64,000 bases of DNA from Cepaea nemoralis (GCA_014155875.1 JACEFZ010021375.1:1-64000), one strand, 5' to 3'; positions 22,511 through 33,857 are shown, counted from the stretch's first letter. The notes: generated by a model from the letters alone, not told the origin. Numbers and translations are program-made.

Positions 22511-22645
22511 ATGAAAGAATTTTCTATCACTTATATTCTAAATGCAGACTGAACACTGTCATTTGACTAAGAGGTAGATTCTATACACATGAACAACCTC
22601 CACCTCCATGCATTAAGTTATAAATTAAAACTATTTTTGTCATAC

Positions 22646-23106
22646 CTGCACATGAATTCCAAAACCAGATCCAGCTTCTGAACTCCCACCAGGCACACGT
22701 ATTTCTTTACTTTTACGTGGGCCAAGAATGACTTTTTTGTAATCTCCTTCTTTCATTTGATTTGCATCATTCTCATTAACAATATCTTTGCCTAAACAAG
22801 TACTGTTGTTTCCATCAGGGGAAGTACATGTACAAACTCATCCTTGCATCATCTGCCAGATTTCGCACATGTATATATGAGCCATTAGTTTCATAGAAAG
22901 AAATAGTTTGGACTGGCACGTAGATCCAGGAAAGAGATTTTATAGCCATAAGTATAAGGATTTCTCAGATGGCTGATCATAATTTGAAACACTTCATCCA
23001 TAGCATCTTTTCTGCCAGACAAAACAGAAGATGGTATTGAAATACAAGCTGTCTCAGACATGTATTGTGTTTCAATGTTCTTGACGTAGGATCTGGAAGC
23101 TTTAAT
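22646..23106 (-). CDS. Polycystin-like gene exon 13: GAIN beta region, two frameshifts
   Basis: A 461-bp exon with acceptor TTTTCAG and donor GTATGA. With two +1 indels removed (near 22940 in an A-run, and near 22830) it holds exactly 153 codons in phase 0/0. Readable peptides include IKASRSYVKNIETQYMSETA, ISFYETNGSYIHVRNLADDA, and then CTCTSPDGNNSTCLG. 'G-x-x-I-x-V-x-N-L' is typical of the GAIN beta-sandwich of polycystins, just upstream of the GPS exon. The indels split it into three frames. Confidence 0.85.
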
Positions 23107-23639
23107 CTGAAAACAGACAGAAATTAAGAAAAACATTAAGTAAATATTAAAGGCTAGAGTTCTATTATCTCAATCATTTAACCATGAGTTCATAACCAGA
23201 TCCTTTAGGAATATGTTATATATAAACATTTGAAATCTCAAATAGTTCTGATCCATGAATATCTATAGGGAAGTGTAATAGCTCAGTGGCTAACTGTAAA
23301 CTTTTTATATGAATCTGAATTACCCTACTGAGACAGATGAGACAGATTTAGCTCTCTTTTCAGCAGTGAATGAAGTAAAAATCAAAGTAATAGCAGCAAT
23401 AGCTACTATGTAACTAATAAGGATTTCATATGTACACTTTTAATTGTATTACACTGTTTGCAGCTATCTTAACATTTTTGGAATGTAACTGCATTGTGAT
23501 TTATGTAGTCATATATAAATATATTTAATATTATGCTAAATGAATGCACAGCTTTCAAAGCATTACAGCTGGGGAAAAAGCGTATAACAGATCTTTAAAG
23601 TTCCTAGATACATATTTTGACTTTAAGAATATGATTTAC

Positions 23640-24938
23640 GAGGGCGAGTCTATAAGTAAGTCACACAGTTCTGTGGGATGGCAGGTAAATGTAGTTGGTG
23701 TTTTCTACAGGTGTCATTAGGTGACAGCAACATCAAACTTTATATTCCCATTCATCAGGTGGCGCTATGTGTCTCATGCGCATGCGCAGCGCATAAACAA
23801 AATGGCGACTGTACTTACGGAGTGTACAAGCAAAAAGCAACATGCTGTTGTGCGTTTTTTTGTGGGCAAAAGGACTGCCTGCAAAGGACATTCATAAGGA
23901 AATGCTTCCTGTTTATGCTGACAAATGTTTGTCCTGTAAAGCGGTGCATAGCTGGGTAGAAAAATTTTCTCAAGGATGCTCTAAAATTGTTGATGAAATC
24001 CGATCTGGTCGTCCTGTTGAGATTGCAACAGAAGCATCCATGCAGCGGGTGGAGGAGATGATTAGAGGTGACAGGCGAGTAATGATAGACTCTGTAGCAT
24101 CTGCAATAGGGTGCTCACATGGTTCAGCATACAGCATAATGCATGATCGATTGACATTTAAGAAAGTGTGCTCAAGGTGGGTACCCAGACAATTGAAGGA
24201 GGAACACAAAATAAACTGATTTGGCCTGTCCTTGCATCATCTCTGTCATGCTGAACAGGATTGTTACTGGGGACGAATCATGGGTGCATCACTACCAGCC
24301 CAAATCAAAGTGTGCTTCAATGCAATGGAAATGTCCTTCTTCGCCTTGTGTCCAAAAATTCAAGGTTACGACATCAGCAGAGAAGGTTATGCTGACAGTG
24401 TTCTGGTATTGTCAAGGAGTGCTTTTAACCTATTTCAAGAAGAAAGGTAACAATGTGAATTCTGAATCATACTGTGAAGTTCTATCGATGCTTCATGATG
24501 CAATTTGAAAAAAAAACATCCAGGACTGCTGACTAGAGGAGTGTTACTTCTTCATGACAATGCCAGACCACATACAGCTTGATTAACTCAGGAGAAAATT
24601 AACCAAGGTGGGAAGTTCTGGAACATCCACCTTACAGCCCCAAATTAACCCCTAGAGATTTCCACCTTTTTGGGCCACTAAAAATCCACCTTGGCGGGAG
24701 ACATTTCGTGAATGGTGCCGAAGTTGAATGTGAAGTGAAAACGTGGTTTAGAAAACAGAGCACGCAGTTCTATGCAGCCAGTTTGGGAGGACTAATAAAA
24801 CGATGGGATCAATGTTGGTGGAAATAATGTTGAGAAATAAAGGGACAATGTATGTATAAAAATAAACTGGTTTCAAGTTGTTATCATAATTAGTTATTTT
24901 TCTACAGCCATTTGTGACCTACTTATTGACTTCCCCTC
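23640..24938 (+). mobile_element. Mariner-family transposon, nearly full length
   Basis: A 1.3-kb element, the usual mariner size, with terminal inverted repeats of about 26 bp (GAGGGCGAGTCTATAAGTAA at left; the complement of GAGGGGAAGTCAATAAGTAG at right). The transposase reads from about 23842: a helix-turn-helix region (ADKCLSCKAVHSWVEKFSQG, SGRPVEIAT), VTGDESWVHHYQPKSK, VMLTVFWYCQGVLL and a broken LHDNARPHTA motif, giving the catalytic aspartates of the D,D34D type. Frameshifts near 24217, 24508 and 24570 inactivate it. It lies in the intron between exons 12 and 13, about 0.5 kb from exon 13. Confidence 0.9.
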
Positions 24939-25149
24939 ATTTTATTTTGAATTGAAAGACACATTTTTTTACCTTATTTTTGCTAACCTTGTTTTTAACA
25001 ACTAATATATTCCTGACATCTTTTAATTTGGAGGTAAAGAAGTCAAGCCTAAAGATAAGCATAAAAACACCTGTTTGTGCCTGTTTTAAAATGGTTCATA
25101 ATATGTGATGTAAGCAGAACATTAACATATTTCTGAATAATAAATTATC

Positions 25150-25210
25150 ACCATCATGTAGCTGGTCTCTTGCATGGCCCACTAAAAAGATTCTCAATTC
25201 TTTTGCAGAT
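25150..25210. repeat. Parent interspersed repeat beside the 30-bp minisatellite
   Basis: CACCATCATGTAGCTGGTCT and AAAAAGATTCTCAATTC match the repeats at 21.4 and 46.85 kb, showing that the minisatellite grew inside an interspersed element. Confidence 0.6.
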
Positions 25211-25417
25211 CCCCTGTCTCATGCATTGTCATGTCCAGTTCCCCTGTCTCATGCATTGTCATGTCCAGTTCCCCTGTCTCATGCATTGTCATGTCCAGTT
25301 CCCCTGCCTCATGCATTGTCATGTCCAGTTCCCCTGTCTCATGCATTGTCATGTCCAGTTCCCCTGTCTCATGCATTGCCATGTCCAGTTCCCCTGTCTC
25401 ATGCATTGTCATGTCCA
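25211..25417. repeat. 30-bp minisatellite, seven units
   Basis: Seven nearly identical 30-bp units of CCCCTGTCTCATGCATTGTC plus ATGTCCAGTT with only two or three base differences, so the expansion is recent. As 30 is a multiple of three, frames stay open on both strands, but no gene is implied. Confidence 0.97.
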
Positions 25418-25823
25418 AGGCATTTCCAATATCCTATTTCCATCTTTGAGCTAGTTGACCCTGCCTTCTCTTCCAAGGATCATGCCTGCCATGATTCATC
25501 ATCATCTTTCACGTTTGCCTTCAACCGTCGTTGGGAGGAATAGTTGGCGCATGAACCCCTGATTGTCTTTCCTAGTTGTTACTTTAACTTCTTCAGTCTA
25601 AGACAGTTATTTCTTTAACTCTTTCTGACTTTGATTAACACTACTTTAAAATCAACACTTACAATTATTAGTGTTCTACCTTACATAGGATCTAACACAT
25701 AAAGGATAAACTCATAATAATTTCTCATTCCGGACTAGTTTTTTTCTTAGTGAAACATTTTTAATGTAATAACAGTAATACCAATAATATATCTTTACAA
25801 TATGAAATAGAAAAAAACATTCA

Positions 25824-26015
25824 CCTGGGTCCCAGGTTGACCCAGTTTAAAATTGGGTACCATGATATGTCCTGAAAAATAGAAGTGGCTGGCATAACAC
25901 TGACCTCATCACCCTTCAAGTGCTGGTTAGTCCATACAAATATGGTGCTAGCATCATAAACCCAATACACCTCAAGGCACGTAAAAGAGTCCTTTACTAT
26001 TTTAATCATGACATC
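25824..26015 (+). repeat. SINE family A copy
   Basis: It contains GGTCCCAGGTTGACCCAG, AAATTGGGTACCATGATATG, GTCCATACAAATATGGTGCT and CACGTAAAAGAGTCCTTTAC, the body of family A in plus orientation. Confidence 0.85.
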
Positions 26016-26306
26016 ATATTATGGTGTGTAGAGGACCTGATGTGCCAGGGTCAAGGTTAAGACTGACCAACAACATAATGCTGACCATTAGTCTGGTTAA
26101 TAAGGAGAGGATCTACCACAGTCTCTACTGTGATGAAGCCTGACAAGAACCAACTTTATGAGATTGCAGGAGAGTCACACCTCATGAAGAGAACACAGAA
26201 GAAGAACCATCTGCAAATCTAACCTTTAGAGAACACCTGTTTGTGGATGACAAAGCTGTCAGGTACTTACATTTAAGAATGAATATGGCTCGTATAACCT
26301 AACACA

Positions 26307-26767
26307 TGTGAGACATACACAGTCACGGAATGATTTGACGTGACACACGGTAACACTAAGTTTAACACTTTATTTACAATTTGCACGCAACACAATCAGA
26401 TCAGGCATCTCGCCATTACAATGTTAATACAACAATACAATCAGTCAATGAATCAATACACTGGATACACTCACAGACCTATACCACAGCCGCACAGAGT
26501 TCCATCCTCTCACAAGAGTTACTATCAATCGGCATTCGGGCACAGCAGTTATACACGCCTCTCTCAAACCCGTCTGTACTGTCCGGCAACCCAAGCCTGT
26601 CTGCCATTCCCCGCTCTTAGCACCTGCTCTGTGAGATTGAGTCCCTGCGGGAACTGCGTGCGTCACGCCTGTACTGACTTGACCGCTGTCGGTTAGTCCA
26701 GCTCACTGGCGAACCTGTGGATAGGTAAATGGTATTCGCCTGGTGCCCGTAACGATGCCGCGGCACA
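26307..26767 (-). mobile_element. Possible solo LTR
   Basis: A GC-richer 460-bp block with TG...CA ends on minus (TGTGCCGCGGCATCG ... GTGTATGTCTCACA) and an AATAAA signal in TGTAAATAAAGTGTT on minus about 90 bp from its end. I see no clear target duplication (flanks ACACA and ACTAT differ) and no internal retroelement part, so this is tentative. Confidence 0.25.
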
Positions 26768-26774
26768 ACTATAG

Positions 26775-27531
26775 GGGAGATTATGACTAAGCACTAATAG
26801 CAAAATCAGAAGTTGAATTATAAGACCACATAAACGAAATGTGTAGGGAACATAACATGAAACTTAGCACAAGTAAAACAGAGGTATTGACTATAACTAA
26901 AGAAGAAAAAGAAACAACGATTCACCTAAACGAACATCCCTTGAAACAAGTAAAGAGCTTCAAGTATCTAGGAAGTATAATATCATCAAATGGCAAATCA
27001 GAAGATGAGATCAAAAATAGATGCAATAAGGCAAACCAACTCATTGGACGAATGGCACCAATACTAAAGAACAAACATGTATCAATAACTACTAAGAAAG
27101 CACTTTACACCACAATCTTCCTACCAACTCTATGCTACCAATGCCAAACCTGCACAATGACAGAAAAAGAAACAAGAAAAATCACAATAACAGAAATGAG
27201 ATTCCTGAGAAGAATACTCAATGTGTCAAGAAGAGATAAGATCAGAAATGAAAAAATCAGGACTAAAGGAGGGGTTATAGCTGCACTAGATTTTATTAGA
27301 AGGCAGCAAGTCAAATGGTTTGGCCGTGCAAGTAGATTACCAACTAACAGTATACCACAACAAGCAATGATATACAGACCAGAGGGAAGCAGAGGAAGAG
27401 GCCGACCACGTAAACAAAGGACGCAGGGAATAACAGAGTCCATGGGAATATCAGTACATCAAGCCCATAAGCAGGCACTCTCCGACTGTTCATACTTCAC
27501 CTCGACACTGCAAGGTACAAGAGGAACATGA
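26775..27531 (+). mobile_element. Second-type LINE, RT C-terminal fragment
   Basis: An open frame from 26839 encodes a reverse transcriptase thumb and C-terminus: MKLSTSKTEVLTITKEE, FKYLGSIISSNGKSEDEI, NRCNKANQLIGRM, LPTLCYQCQTCTMTE, EMRFLRRILNVSRRDKIRN and GRGRPRKQR. It is clearly different from the RTE copies at 0.6, 6.7 and 7.9 kb (for example YQCQT in place of YGCEA). The catalytic core is missing; upstream bases give a broken ALIAKSEVEL. Confidence 0.85.
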
Positions 27532-27647
27532 TGAGAGTGAAAAGAGTCACAGCAATTCCCATGACGATAGTAGACATTCAGCACCCAAGTCTTGCACTAA
27601 CTAATTGGAGAGCTCGCAAGAATGCTTTAAATGAGCCTGTTGATTAC

Positions 27648-27779
27648 CTGTTGGGTGTCATTAGCTCTCAAGGCAAGCTGTATAAGATCAAACAACTCTA
27701 ATTGACGGGATTCTACAACACCGGCAGCAACAGCATATTTTACCACAGCTGCTGTTTGCAGAAAGAATTTTGCTGAGGA
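27648..27779 (-). CDS. Polycystin-like gene exon 12 (GAIN helical region)
   Basis: A 132-bp exon in phase 0/0, with acceptor TAGTCAG and donor GTAATC, easily missed because it has no methionine start. It encodes 44 residues beginning SSAKFFLQTAAVV and ending in LFDLIQLALRANDTQQ, an amphipathic helical segment. It is open only in the phase expected from exons 11 and 13. No family motif identifies it, so the call rests on splice sites, phase and position. Confidence 0.72.
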
Positions 27780-27944
27780 CTGACTATATATCACATTTAC
27801 TGGCAGTCACCATGCAGCGTGCAGGCTAAGTAATTTTGTGTTACTTCAGACAAAAGCATATCTTTTTCCTTACCATGGCTGAGAAATTGTAATTACAGAT
27901 TTAGCAGACCTGCATCCTAGATTTGGAAAGCCATGGTAGCACAC

Positions 27945-28190
27945 CTGCTTGCCTGCTGGCCCAGTGGTCATAGGTTTGAATATGAGGCGAATAAAAACAA
28001 CTGATTTGAGTTCCCAGGTTAATCCAGCCTAAAATGGGTACCAGGAAATGTTTGAGGGAGTAAAGAAAACCGGAGTGATATTGAACACATCACACCTTGA
28101 GTGCCGATTGGCTTATATATATGGCTAGCACCCATATGCCCAATGTGTCTCAAAGTGTGTATAAGGGTCATTTACTTTTCTTTTATCCTA
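27945..28190 (+). repeat. SINE family A copy, tRNA-like head present
   Basis: The head GCTGGCCCAGTGGTCATAGG and GTTTGAATATGAGGCG gives A-box- and B-box-like parts. The body continues AAATGGGTACCAGGAAATG to GTATAAGGGTCATTTACTTT. Confidence 0.85.
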
Positions 28191-28257
28191 GCATATCATC
28201 CACCCTCTCCACATCCTGACACTATCTTTCATGTAAAAACTAGTGAACAATGCTCAC

Positions 28258-28690
28258 CTTGATCCCACCGATGTCCTTCTGTAGATGCTCCTCATCGACA
28301 TTCATAGTCTTTAATGTTGACACAAGAAAGATTTCCAGCAAAGGCACAATTTCAGACACCACAACTTTCCTGTGAGACTGACCAAGGCTGATATCTGTGA
28401 ATTTCATGCTACCAACAACTGCAGTGATTTCTGGTCTCAGGTCTCGAAAACTGGTTTTAAAATTATCTGATTGTTATGGTTCTGCCTAACTCCCAGATTT
28501 TCTGCAAGGAAAATACACGAGCATTTGCAGCATGGAGAAGATTCCTAATAACAGCAAGCAGATCATTTAAAGGCACATTGTCAGGAGTGAGACCATTACT
28601 GATCAGCTGTTGCAGAACCCTGCTCAAAGTCTGTAGAGTGTTGGCTAGAAGTTTCTGGCTGTCTTCTGTAAGGAATTCACTGCGGTACTC
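28258..28690 (-). CDS. Polycystin-like gene exon 11: GAIN helical region, one frameshift
   Basis: A 433-bp exon in phase 0/0 once one extra base near 28467-28475 is discounted. The acceptor is TTCGCAG and the donor GTGAGC. It encodes leucine-rich helices (DSQKLLANTLQTLSRVLQQL), and after the indel RDLRPEITAVVGSMKFTDI. The helical repeat pattern and position after REJ match the helical part of the GAIN domain. The indel falls in ATCAGATAATTTT and creates a stop in the upstream frame. Confidence 0.85.
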
Positions 28691-28811
28691 CTGCGAAAAA
28701 TATTGTTTGTCATAACTTGAAAGTTTGTAAGTAATTTTCAGAAATTAACATTTAAATAATAATAAAATATATGGCTCTTTTATCTTGATAAATTATAAAC
28801 GTTTATTCTTT

Positions 28812-28965
28812 CATATCATCATCACCATGTGTGATGTAGACAAGCGTGGACGACAATGGTTTGCCATCTCACACAATCATCAGAATCTGTGATAAGATAT
28901 GTGTTCTTGTCTCGACTGTGTCATTTGACTAAGCCAACCATGTATTTATCTTTCTGTCTTTAAAA
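28812..28965 (-). mobile_element. RTE LINE 3' end fragment
   Basis: TGTAGACAAGCGTGGACGAC, TTGCCATCTCACACAATCAT and TGTTCTTGTCTCGACTGTG match 655-760 of the first RTE copy with substitutions. A very short 5'-truncated relic. Confidence 0.75.
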
Positions 28966-29049
28966 AAAAAACGATGACAGTTATAAAACATTACAAGTTG
29001 TTAATATATTTGATTTTCTTATGTTATATATATATATATGTTATAAAAC

Positions 29050-29200
29050 ATTACAATGGCATGAGCGCAGTCAGACACAAGTTCAGTGCCAGCCCCCTAC
29101 AGGATAGACAGACTGACCATCTATGTCTCTCTGCATGCAGGACTACAAAATGTGATGGTTCTAGCACACCACATATCTACAGCTGGGTCCTGTTATGGGA
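29050..29200 (-). repeat. SINE family A-related fragment
   Basis: ACAATGGCATGAGCGCAGTC, TTCAGTGCCAGCCCC and CTACAAAATGTGATGGTTCT match 33183-33300. An (AT)n run and duplicated TTATAAAACATTACAA lie just before it. Confidence 0.65.
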
Positions 29201-29309
29201 TGTATTTAAATTTTTGATTTTTCTTTTCATTCCGTTGTGTTAAAAGTAATCAAATTTTAATAGTTACAATTTAAAACTACAGCATACATTTGTCAACTAT
29301 ATATTATTT

Positions 29310-29600
29310 TTGTTTGTGCTCGCTTGCTTTGAACTCAAGTCTAGTCCGTACACACTATTTACAATAGTGATGGACTGAATTTTATGTGTGGATTAGCTTT
29401 CCCAATTAACAGTGTCTCTCGCCATCAGGCAAATCCACTCCACTTCAGAGGTACTTGTAATTTAGTCCCTAAGTCAAGGACGACAGGTCAAGATTTTAGT
29501 CCAGCTGTCCGGTGTAGGGGTTGAACCGCTAACCTCGGCATCAGCACAACGGATGTTTAAGAACACGCGTTCTTACCCATTCGGCCATGTGGACCTGCTG
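29310..29600 (-). repeat. tRNA-derived SINE family B, full copy
   Basis: On minus it begins AGCAGGTCCACATGGCCGAA, TGGGTAAGAACGCGTG and then GGTTCAACCCC, giving a Leu/Ser-tRNA-like head with A and B boxes. It ends ACTTGAGTTCAAAGCAAGCG. Copies lie at 34500-34795, 59770-60055 and 63010-63185, all in the same orientation. Confidence 0.88.
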
Positions 29601-29827
29601 TCAACTATATGGTCTATTATAAAGCAGATTCCCTAATTTCTTCTTGGTGCAGAACTTGAATCTGAATAAATCAATAACTGTCAATATTTGAAAAGAACAT
29701 TGTTCCCCAGGGCAAACTTTGTGCAAAATAAAACTTCACTGTCATATAATTAAAGATGAAAAACATAGATATGAACCACACAATAACTAAACATTGAAAG
29801 AAACATATTTAAATAAACTAGACATAC

Positions 29828-30149
29828 TGTAAGCAATCTTAAAGCAAAAGACATCTGCTGAACATCTTCCAGAGTTGAAATGGGCACAGCAGTTGACAGG
29901 CAGATTGTAACTGCATCTCTCACTGCTGCTCGTGTCTGCTCCAGTTGACTTCCTTTTCCAGCGGTCTGAGCAGTGAGTTCTTTAACTGACTCCTCATTCA
30001 GTTGCTGTCCTAGAGCTATGGCATACTGCAGCAGAGATACAGGAGAGCCCTGTTTGACTAGAGCTGACAAGGTGGAGTCAGTCTGCACCATCAAGTACTC
30101 TGTTTTAGTCATGTTGCCAGGTAGAGTTACGTTCTGAAATCTGATCAAG
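29828..30149 (-). CDS. Polycystin-like gene exon 10: REJ/GAIN helical linker
   Basis: A 322-bp exon entering in phase 2 (acceptor TTTTTTCAG) and leaving in phase 0 before GTATGT. It encodes a mostly helical segment with sequons early (VTLPGNMTKTEYL), then GSPVSLLQYAIALGQQLNEE and VTICLSTAVPISTLEDVQQM. In polycystin-1 the stretch after REJ is a helical GAIN subdomain A with this character ('L-x-x-G-x-P-x-x-(I/L)-x-x-x-A-x-x-L-N'). No indel is seen in it. Confidence 0.87.
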
Positions 30150-30194
30150 CTGAAAAAAATAAGTAATTAATTTTACTTGCTATTACTTGACTCT

Positions 30195-30300
30195 TATCAT
30201 CATCCTGTGCCTTGCCAAGTGGCTTAGGCATTCATGTCTCCTCAGATCTTGGTTCATGGTGATCTGGATCTATTCTATTGATGGTATTACTTCATGCCAT
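30195..30300. repeat. Dispersed repeat fragment shared with 20755-20870
   Basis: TCATCATCCTGTGCCTTGCC and TTCATGTCTCCTCAGATCTT match the 20.8-kb fragment with changes. Confidence 0.5.
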
Positions 30301-30759
30301 AATGGAAAACAAAACTAACAGTGAAAGTTCATCATATGAGTGCACATGTTGAATTATGCTTTCTCTAAAGGGACACACTTATGCCCCTAAGTTTGCTTTG
30401 CCTATCACAGATAAGCTGAGCAGTATTGAAATTATTAAATTTTTTCAAAATAATAATTATAACTAAATAGAAAATAGTGTATATATTGGTTCTCATTTAA
30501 ATGAGTACAAATCTGCCTAGTGTTTTCCTGACTTTTTCCATTTTGTGTGAAAATGATGTGCTTCAAAATATGCTGTTTTAATTGTGTTTTGGTGTTAATG
30601 AGCAGTTCTTGTGATATTGGTGAAGAAAAGTGGTGTATTTAACATTATTCAGTAAATTTAACTGGATTATCACCAAAGATTGAGTATTAGTGCCTTGGTA
30701 AGTGAAAATGTTTAATAATTGTCACTCCTGTCTTAAAATATTATTTACTCATGTTCAAA

Positions 30760-30935
30760 ACAAAGCTGTGGGCGAATTTGGCAGAAAGCCACCTTGCATT
30801 GGTTTTTTATGAAATGGTTTAGGTGCCGGTTGTTCAGAACGCAATGGCAAACTACTGAATGTAAAATGATCACAACAGCAAAAAATATTGGGGTTGACTG
30901 CAATGGCCTGTAAAGGATATGCAACTAACTAACTT
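30760..30935 (+). repeat. SINE family D copy, 5'-truncated
   Basis: GAAAGCCACCTTGCATTGGT, GCAATGGCAAACTACTGAAT and CTGTAAAGGATATGCAACTA with an (AACT) tail match the 34.8-kb copy. Confidence 0.8.
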
Positions 30936-31184
30936 TTTATTCTACCATCTACTCTTGTTAGACAGGAACATTCAGATTTTCTAAGGATTAAACTTCAGCT
31001 ACTTGATAAAATGTAATGATGAACATACGGATCCACACCCTTTCCTGCACTTCAGTTTTGTAGTTTCATATTCGTTATTGTACAGTTATAACAGTTATAA
31101 CGCACATTATACTCCTAGAAAGCAAGGGTTAAGTGTTTTCCCTCTCAGCATTGATTTACAATTACACTGTCTGTCATTCGGCTA

Positions 31185-31421
31185 GAGGAGCGGCTGGCCG
31201 AGTGGATAGAACGCCGGACTCTCATTCGGGAGACCCGGGTTCGATCCCCGGTAAGGTGCGGGATTTTTTTCTGCCGGGGGCAAAAAGAAAATCCTAACCT
31301 GCACAGTTCACGGCGACTGCACTAGCCAGGCGGCCTTTATTCCTCAGGCTCAAAGACCCCTCTGCCATACACCGCAAGGTACAATATATTGGCAGTAAAT
31401 GACAGTTTTTTTTAAATGACA
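31185..31421 (+). repeat. SINE family E with tRNA-Glu-like head and 12-bp target duplication
   Basis: The element is bounded by GTCATTCGGCTA at 31173-31184 and 31422-31433. The head carries AGCGGCTGGCCGAGTGGATA, a 7-base loop with CTC at the anticodon position, and GGGTTCGATCCCCGG (B box and T arm). The acceptor-stem bases on the two sides do not pair, and about 160 bp of non-tRNA body and a T-run follow, so it is a SINE and not a tRNA gene. The intact head suggests it is young. Confidence 0.88.
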
Positions 31422-31436
31422 GTCATTCGGCTAATC

Positions 31437-32700
31437 CAGTGGTTCCCAAGCTTTTCAAGGAGAGGGCCATATCTACTATTTTCGATAGTTAAGCGGGCCA
31501 CAACGTTATAAAATTATAAAAATCGTGCAATATCATTCTTACCTTTCTTAACTTTCGTCAACAAAATTCTAAAATTTTAATGGCAGTCAGTGTCAGTACT
31601 ACACTGCGGTAATTTTTGTGGTTTAAAATCAAAAGTTCATTAAACAATAAATGTTAAATCAGTTTCGAAAATCGCTATTTATGTAATTAATTTACAATTA
31701 TAACTATTCTTCATAACCAGTTACTTAAGTTCAGATGCCAGTTTATCAAGGTCTGGGCACAAATCTGTCGTGCCCAAAGTCATAAGCGCAGCTAGGTTAC
31801 TGTCGGTGAGTCTGGAACGTTGCTTGTTTTTTTTATAACGATCATTGCGGAAAATGACTGCTCGCATCTGTAAGTCGAACCAAAAGGACAAATGTATCTC
31901 TGGGCGAATGAAAGCAAGTGTTCAAATTGTTCGACAGGCAATAGTCGCCAGAATGAAATCATTTGATCAGCTGAAGGTGAAGCAGGCAGCTTTGTACGAC
32001 ACAACAGCACTCTTGCTCTGTTCGTTAGCCTTGGTGAAAAATGACTGCTGCCTGGTCAGAGAACTTTCATTATTTAGCTATGAAATCTTTTCTTAACTCC
32101 GAATTGATCGGATGTTGAGCATTTATGTCTGAATGTGCGGTCGTGAAGTGTCGCTCCATATTAATTTTTTTTTTTTTTTTGGTAACAGAAACACAAAATC
32201 CACAGTTAAGCAAACTGGTTTACCACTACGGCTAGGCATAAACATAAATTTCTCCGTCCAATCTTCGTTGAATTCACGACAAGTGCAATGTCTTCACATT
32301 TTCGCTTTTTACCATTGTTTGATTTTAGATTTTCCACACTCATGTTTATAAGCTTTAACGGTAAATTTTTATTTGAAAAACTATAATTTCAACACAATAC
32401 TGCCGACTCTGCTAAACAGTTGTAACAGATGACAACATGGCGCCTTGCGCACTCTGATTGGTCGACAAGGCTGGGATATGGGAACTTCATAACGTTTCGT
32501 TGCGAGCTGAACAGGCGCATTTGATAATATCTGCGCATAACAACCACGAGCAAGGTAAATTATCACACGCTGATGGGGCGCTCCGAGTGCATTTTTGAAA
32601 TTATTAAAATAAATTATATTAGATAACGAGGCCTCGCGTGCCACTTTCTGACAGCTGGCGGGCCACAAGTGGCCCGCGGGCCGTGGTTTGGGAACCTCTG
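31437..32700 (-). mobile_element. hAT transposon, internally deleted
   Basis: It is flanked by a perfect 8-bp duplication GGCTAATC (31429-31436, 32701-32708). Terminal inverted repeats are CAGTGGTTCCCAAGC and the complement of CAGAGGTTCCCAAACC. The minus strand (31792-32010) still encodes the end of a hAT transposase with FEHLLSFAQRYICPFGSTYR and CEQSFSAM, the dimerisation region motif of this superfamily. Most of the transposase is missing, so it would depend on another source of enzyme. Confidence 0.93.
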
Positions 32701-32708
32701 GGCTAATC

Positions 32709-33089
32709 GCTTGTGAAGTATGTCATCAGTAAAGCACATCTTAAACTGTGTCCCCATAACCTGTAATAAATGTTGAAGTTGCAAAACTTGATGTTCTCAA
32801 TCTAGGTCAAACACCTGACCTGATTTGCCAACAGCTGTTTTCATTTTAACTATTCATCATCTTGTCTGTTAGTCAACATTCATACTTCTTATTCAATCTA
32901 TAACACAATGACAGGGTCATCAAAGTGAATTTAGCCTGTGATTGTTTCTGGCATCCTGATTTTTGAATTTTTAAAATATCAAGTCATAAAACACACACAC
33001 ATGATCTTGTCTTTATTTAACAGTTTCACCAGTTATTTGGGTCTTTTTATTACTGATATCTAAAGAAATATCTTACTTGTAGAAAGTAA
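32709..33089. other. Intron sequence, nothing recognised
   Basis: Between the hAT element and a SINE; only a short (CA)n run near 32990-33000. Confidence 0.5.
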
Positions 33090-33480
33090 AGTAAAGGCCC
33101 TTTTCTATCCCTTGAGGTGTACTGAGTATGTGGTGTTAGCCCCAAATGTGTATAGACTTGTAGGCACTTAAGTTATCCTGACAATGGCATGAGTGTGATC
33201 GGCAAGGGTTTGATGCCAACTCTCAATGTTTGCTATGGGAGAGAAAAACCCGCCACATATTCCTCCCTGCACTCAGACCTACACAATGTGGTGGTCCTAA
33301 CATTTCATTAACTCATAGCAGGTTCATATTATGGAACGGTGTTTTCTGTTTAAACAGACACTTGATGGGTGATGTGGTCAGTTTGAAGCTGTATGCCTGT
33401 ACTTTAAAGACAAATTCCTGGTACCCCTTTTAGGCTTAAGTGAACTGGAAAGACAGATCAATGTTTAAAAAATCTCCACC
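33090..33480 (-). repeat. SINE family A, composite copy
   Basis: AAAGGCCCTTTTCTATCCCT through GACAATGGCATGAGTGTGAT, then TTGATGGGTGATGTGGTCAG and CCTGGTACCCCTTTTAGGCT. A dimer-like or internally interrupted copy on minus. Confidence 0.75.
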
Positions 33481-33624
33481 TCAAAGAACACATGACAATC
33501 AGGCTGGAAGACAAGGTTGCTAGCCTGAGTGCTACCACAGCTCTCCTACTTGTAATACTACAATGAAATGTGTCTACTGAAATACTTCTAATTAACAAAG
33601 TATACACAAAAAATTAATTTGAAC

Positions 33625-33857
33625 CTTTGTCCTCCAATAGCTGAAGCACCAAATTCATCTCCCACCATTACAAGGAGCTCGACTGACTGCCCAGCAAAAG
33701 AGCTTAGATAAACAGATTGAGTCCCATCTATACCGGAATACAGTATATATGTCTCGTTTTCACCGGACAATGGATCCTGCGTTTTCACATAGATTTTGTA
33801 TGTAATGATAGTTTGAGGATCATCTCTATCTACCCAGCCTGAGCAATGTACAGTTAC
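33625..33857 (-). CDS. Polycystin-like gene exon 9: REJ segment
   Basis: A 233-bp exon, phase 0 in and phase 2 out, with acceptor CTCACAG and donor GTTCAA. It encodes VTVHCSGWVDRDDPQTIITY, followed by a strand ending in ELLVMVGDEFGASAIGG. 'V-x-C-x-G-W-x-D-x-D-x-P...Y' and 'L-x-V-x-V-x-D-x-x-G-A' are the conserved motifs that directly follow the N-x-P-P-x-x-G-x-C element in REJ regions, so the exon order agrees with the family. Confidence 0.92.

Noticed and set aside
25170..25543. Overlapping open frames with 10-residue repeats
   Set aside because: Caused by the 30-bp minisatellite, whose period is a multiple of three.
26307..26767. Solo LTR as a firm call
   Set aside because: The TG...CA ends and AATAAA are suggestive, but there is no target duplication or second copy in the window, so it is kept only as a low-confidence feature.
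27135..27443. Minus-strand frame with hydrophobic helices at 27.1-27.4 kb
   Set aside because: It is the antisense shadow of the LINE reverse transcriptase on plus.
31185..31262. Possible functional tRNA-Glu gene
   Set aside because: It has a good B box and a CTC anticodon loop, but the acceptor stem does not pair, the D arm is irregular, and it is followed by a SINE body with flanking duplications.
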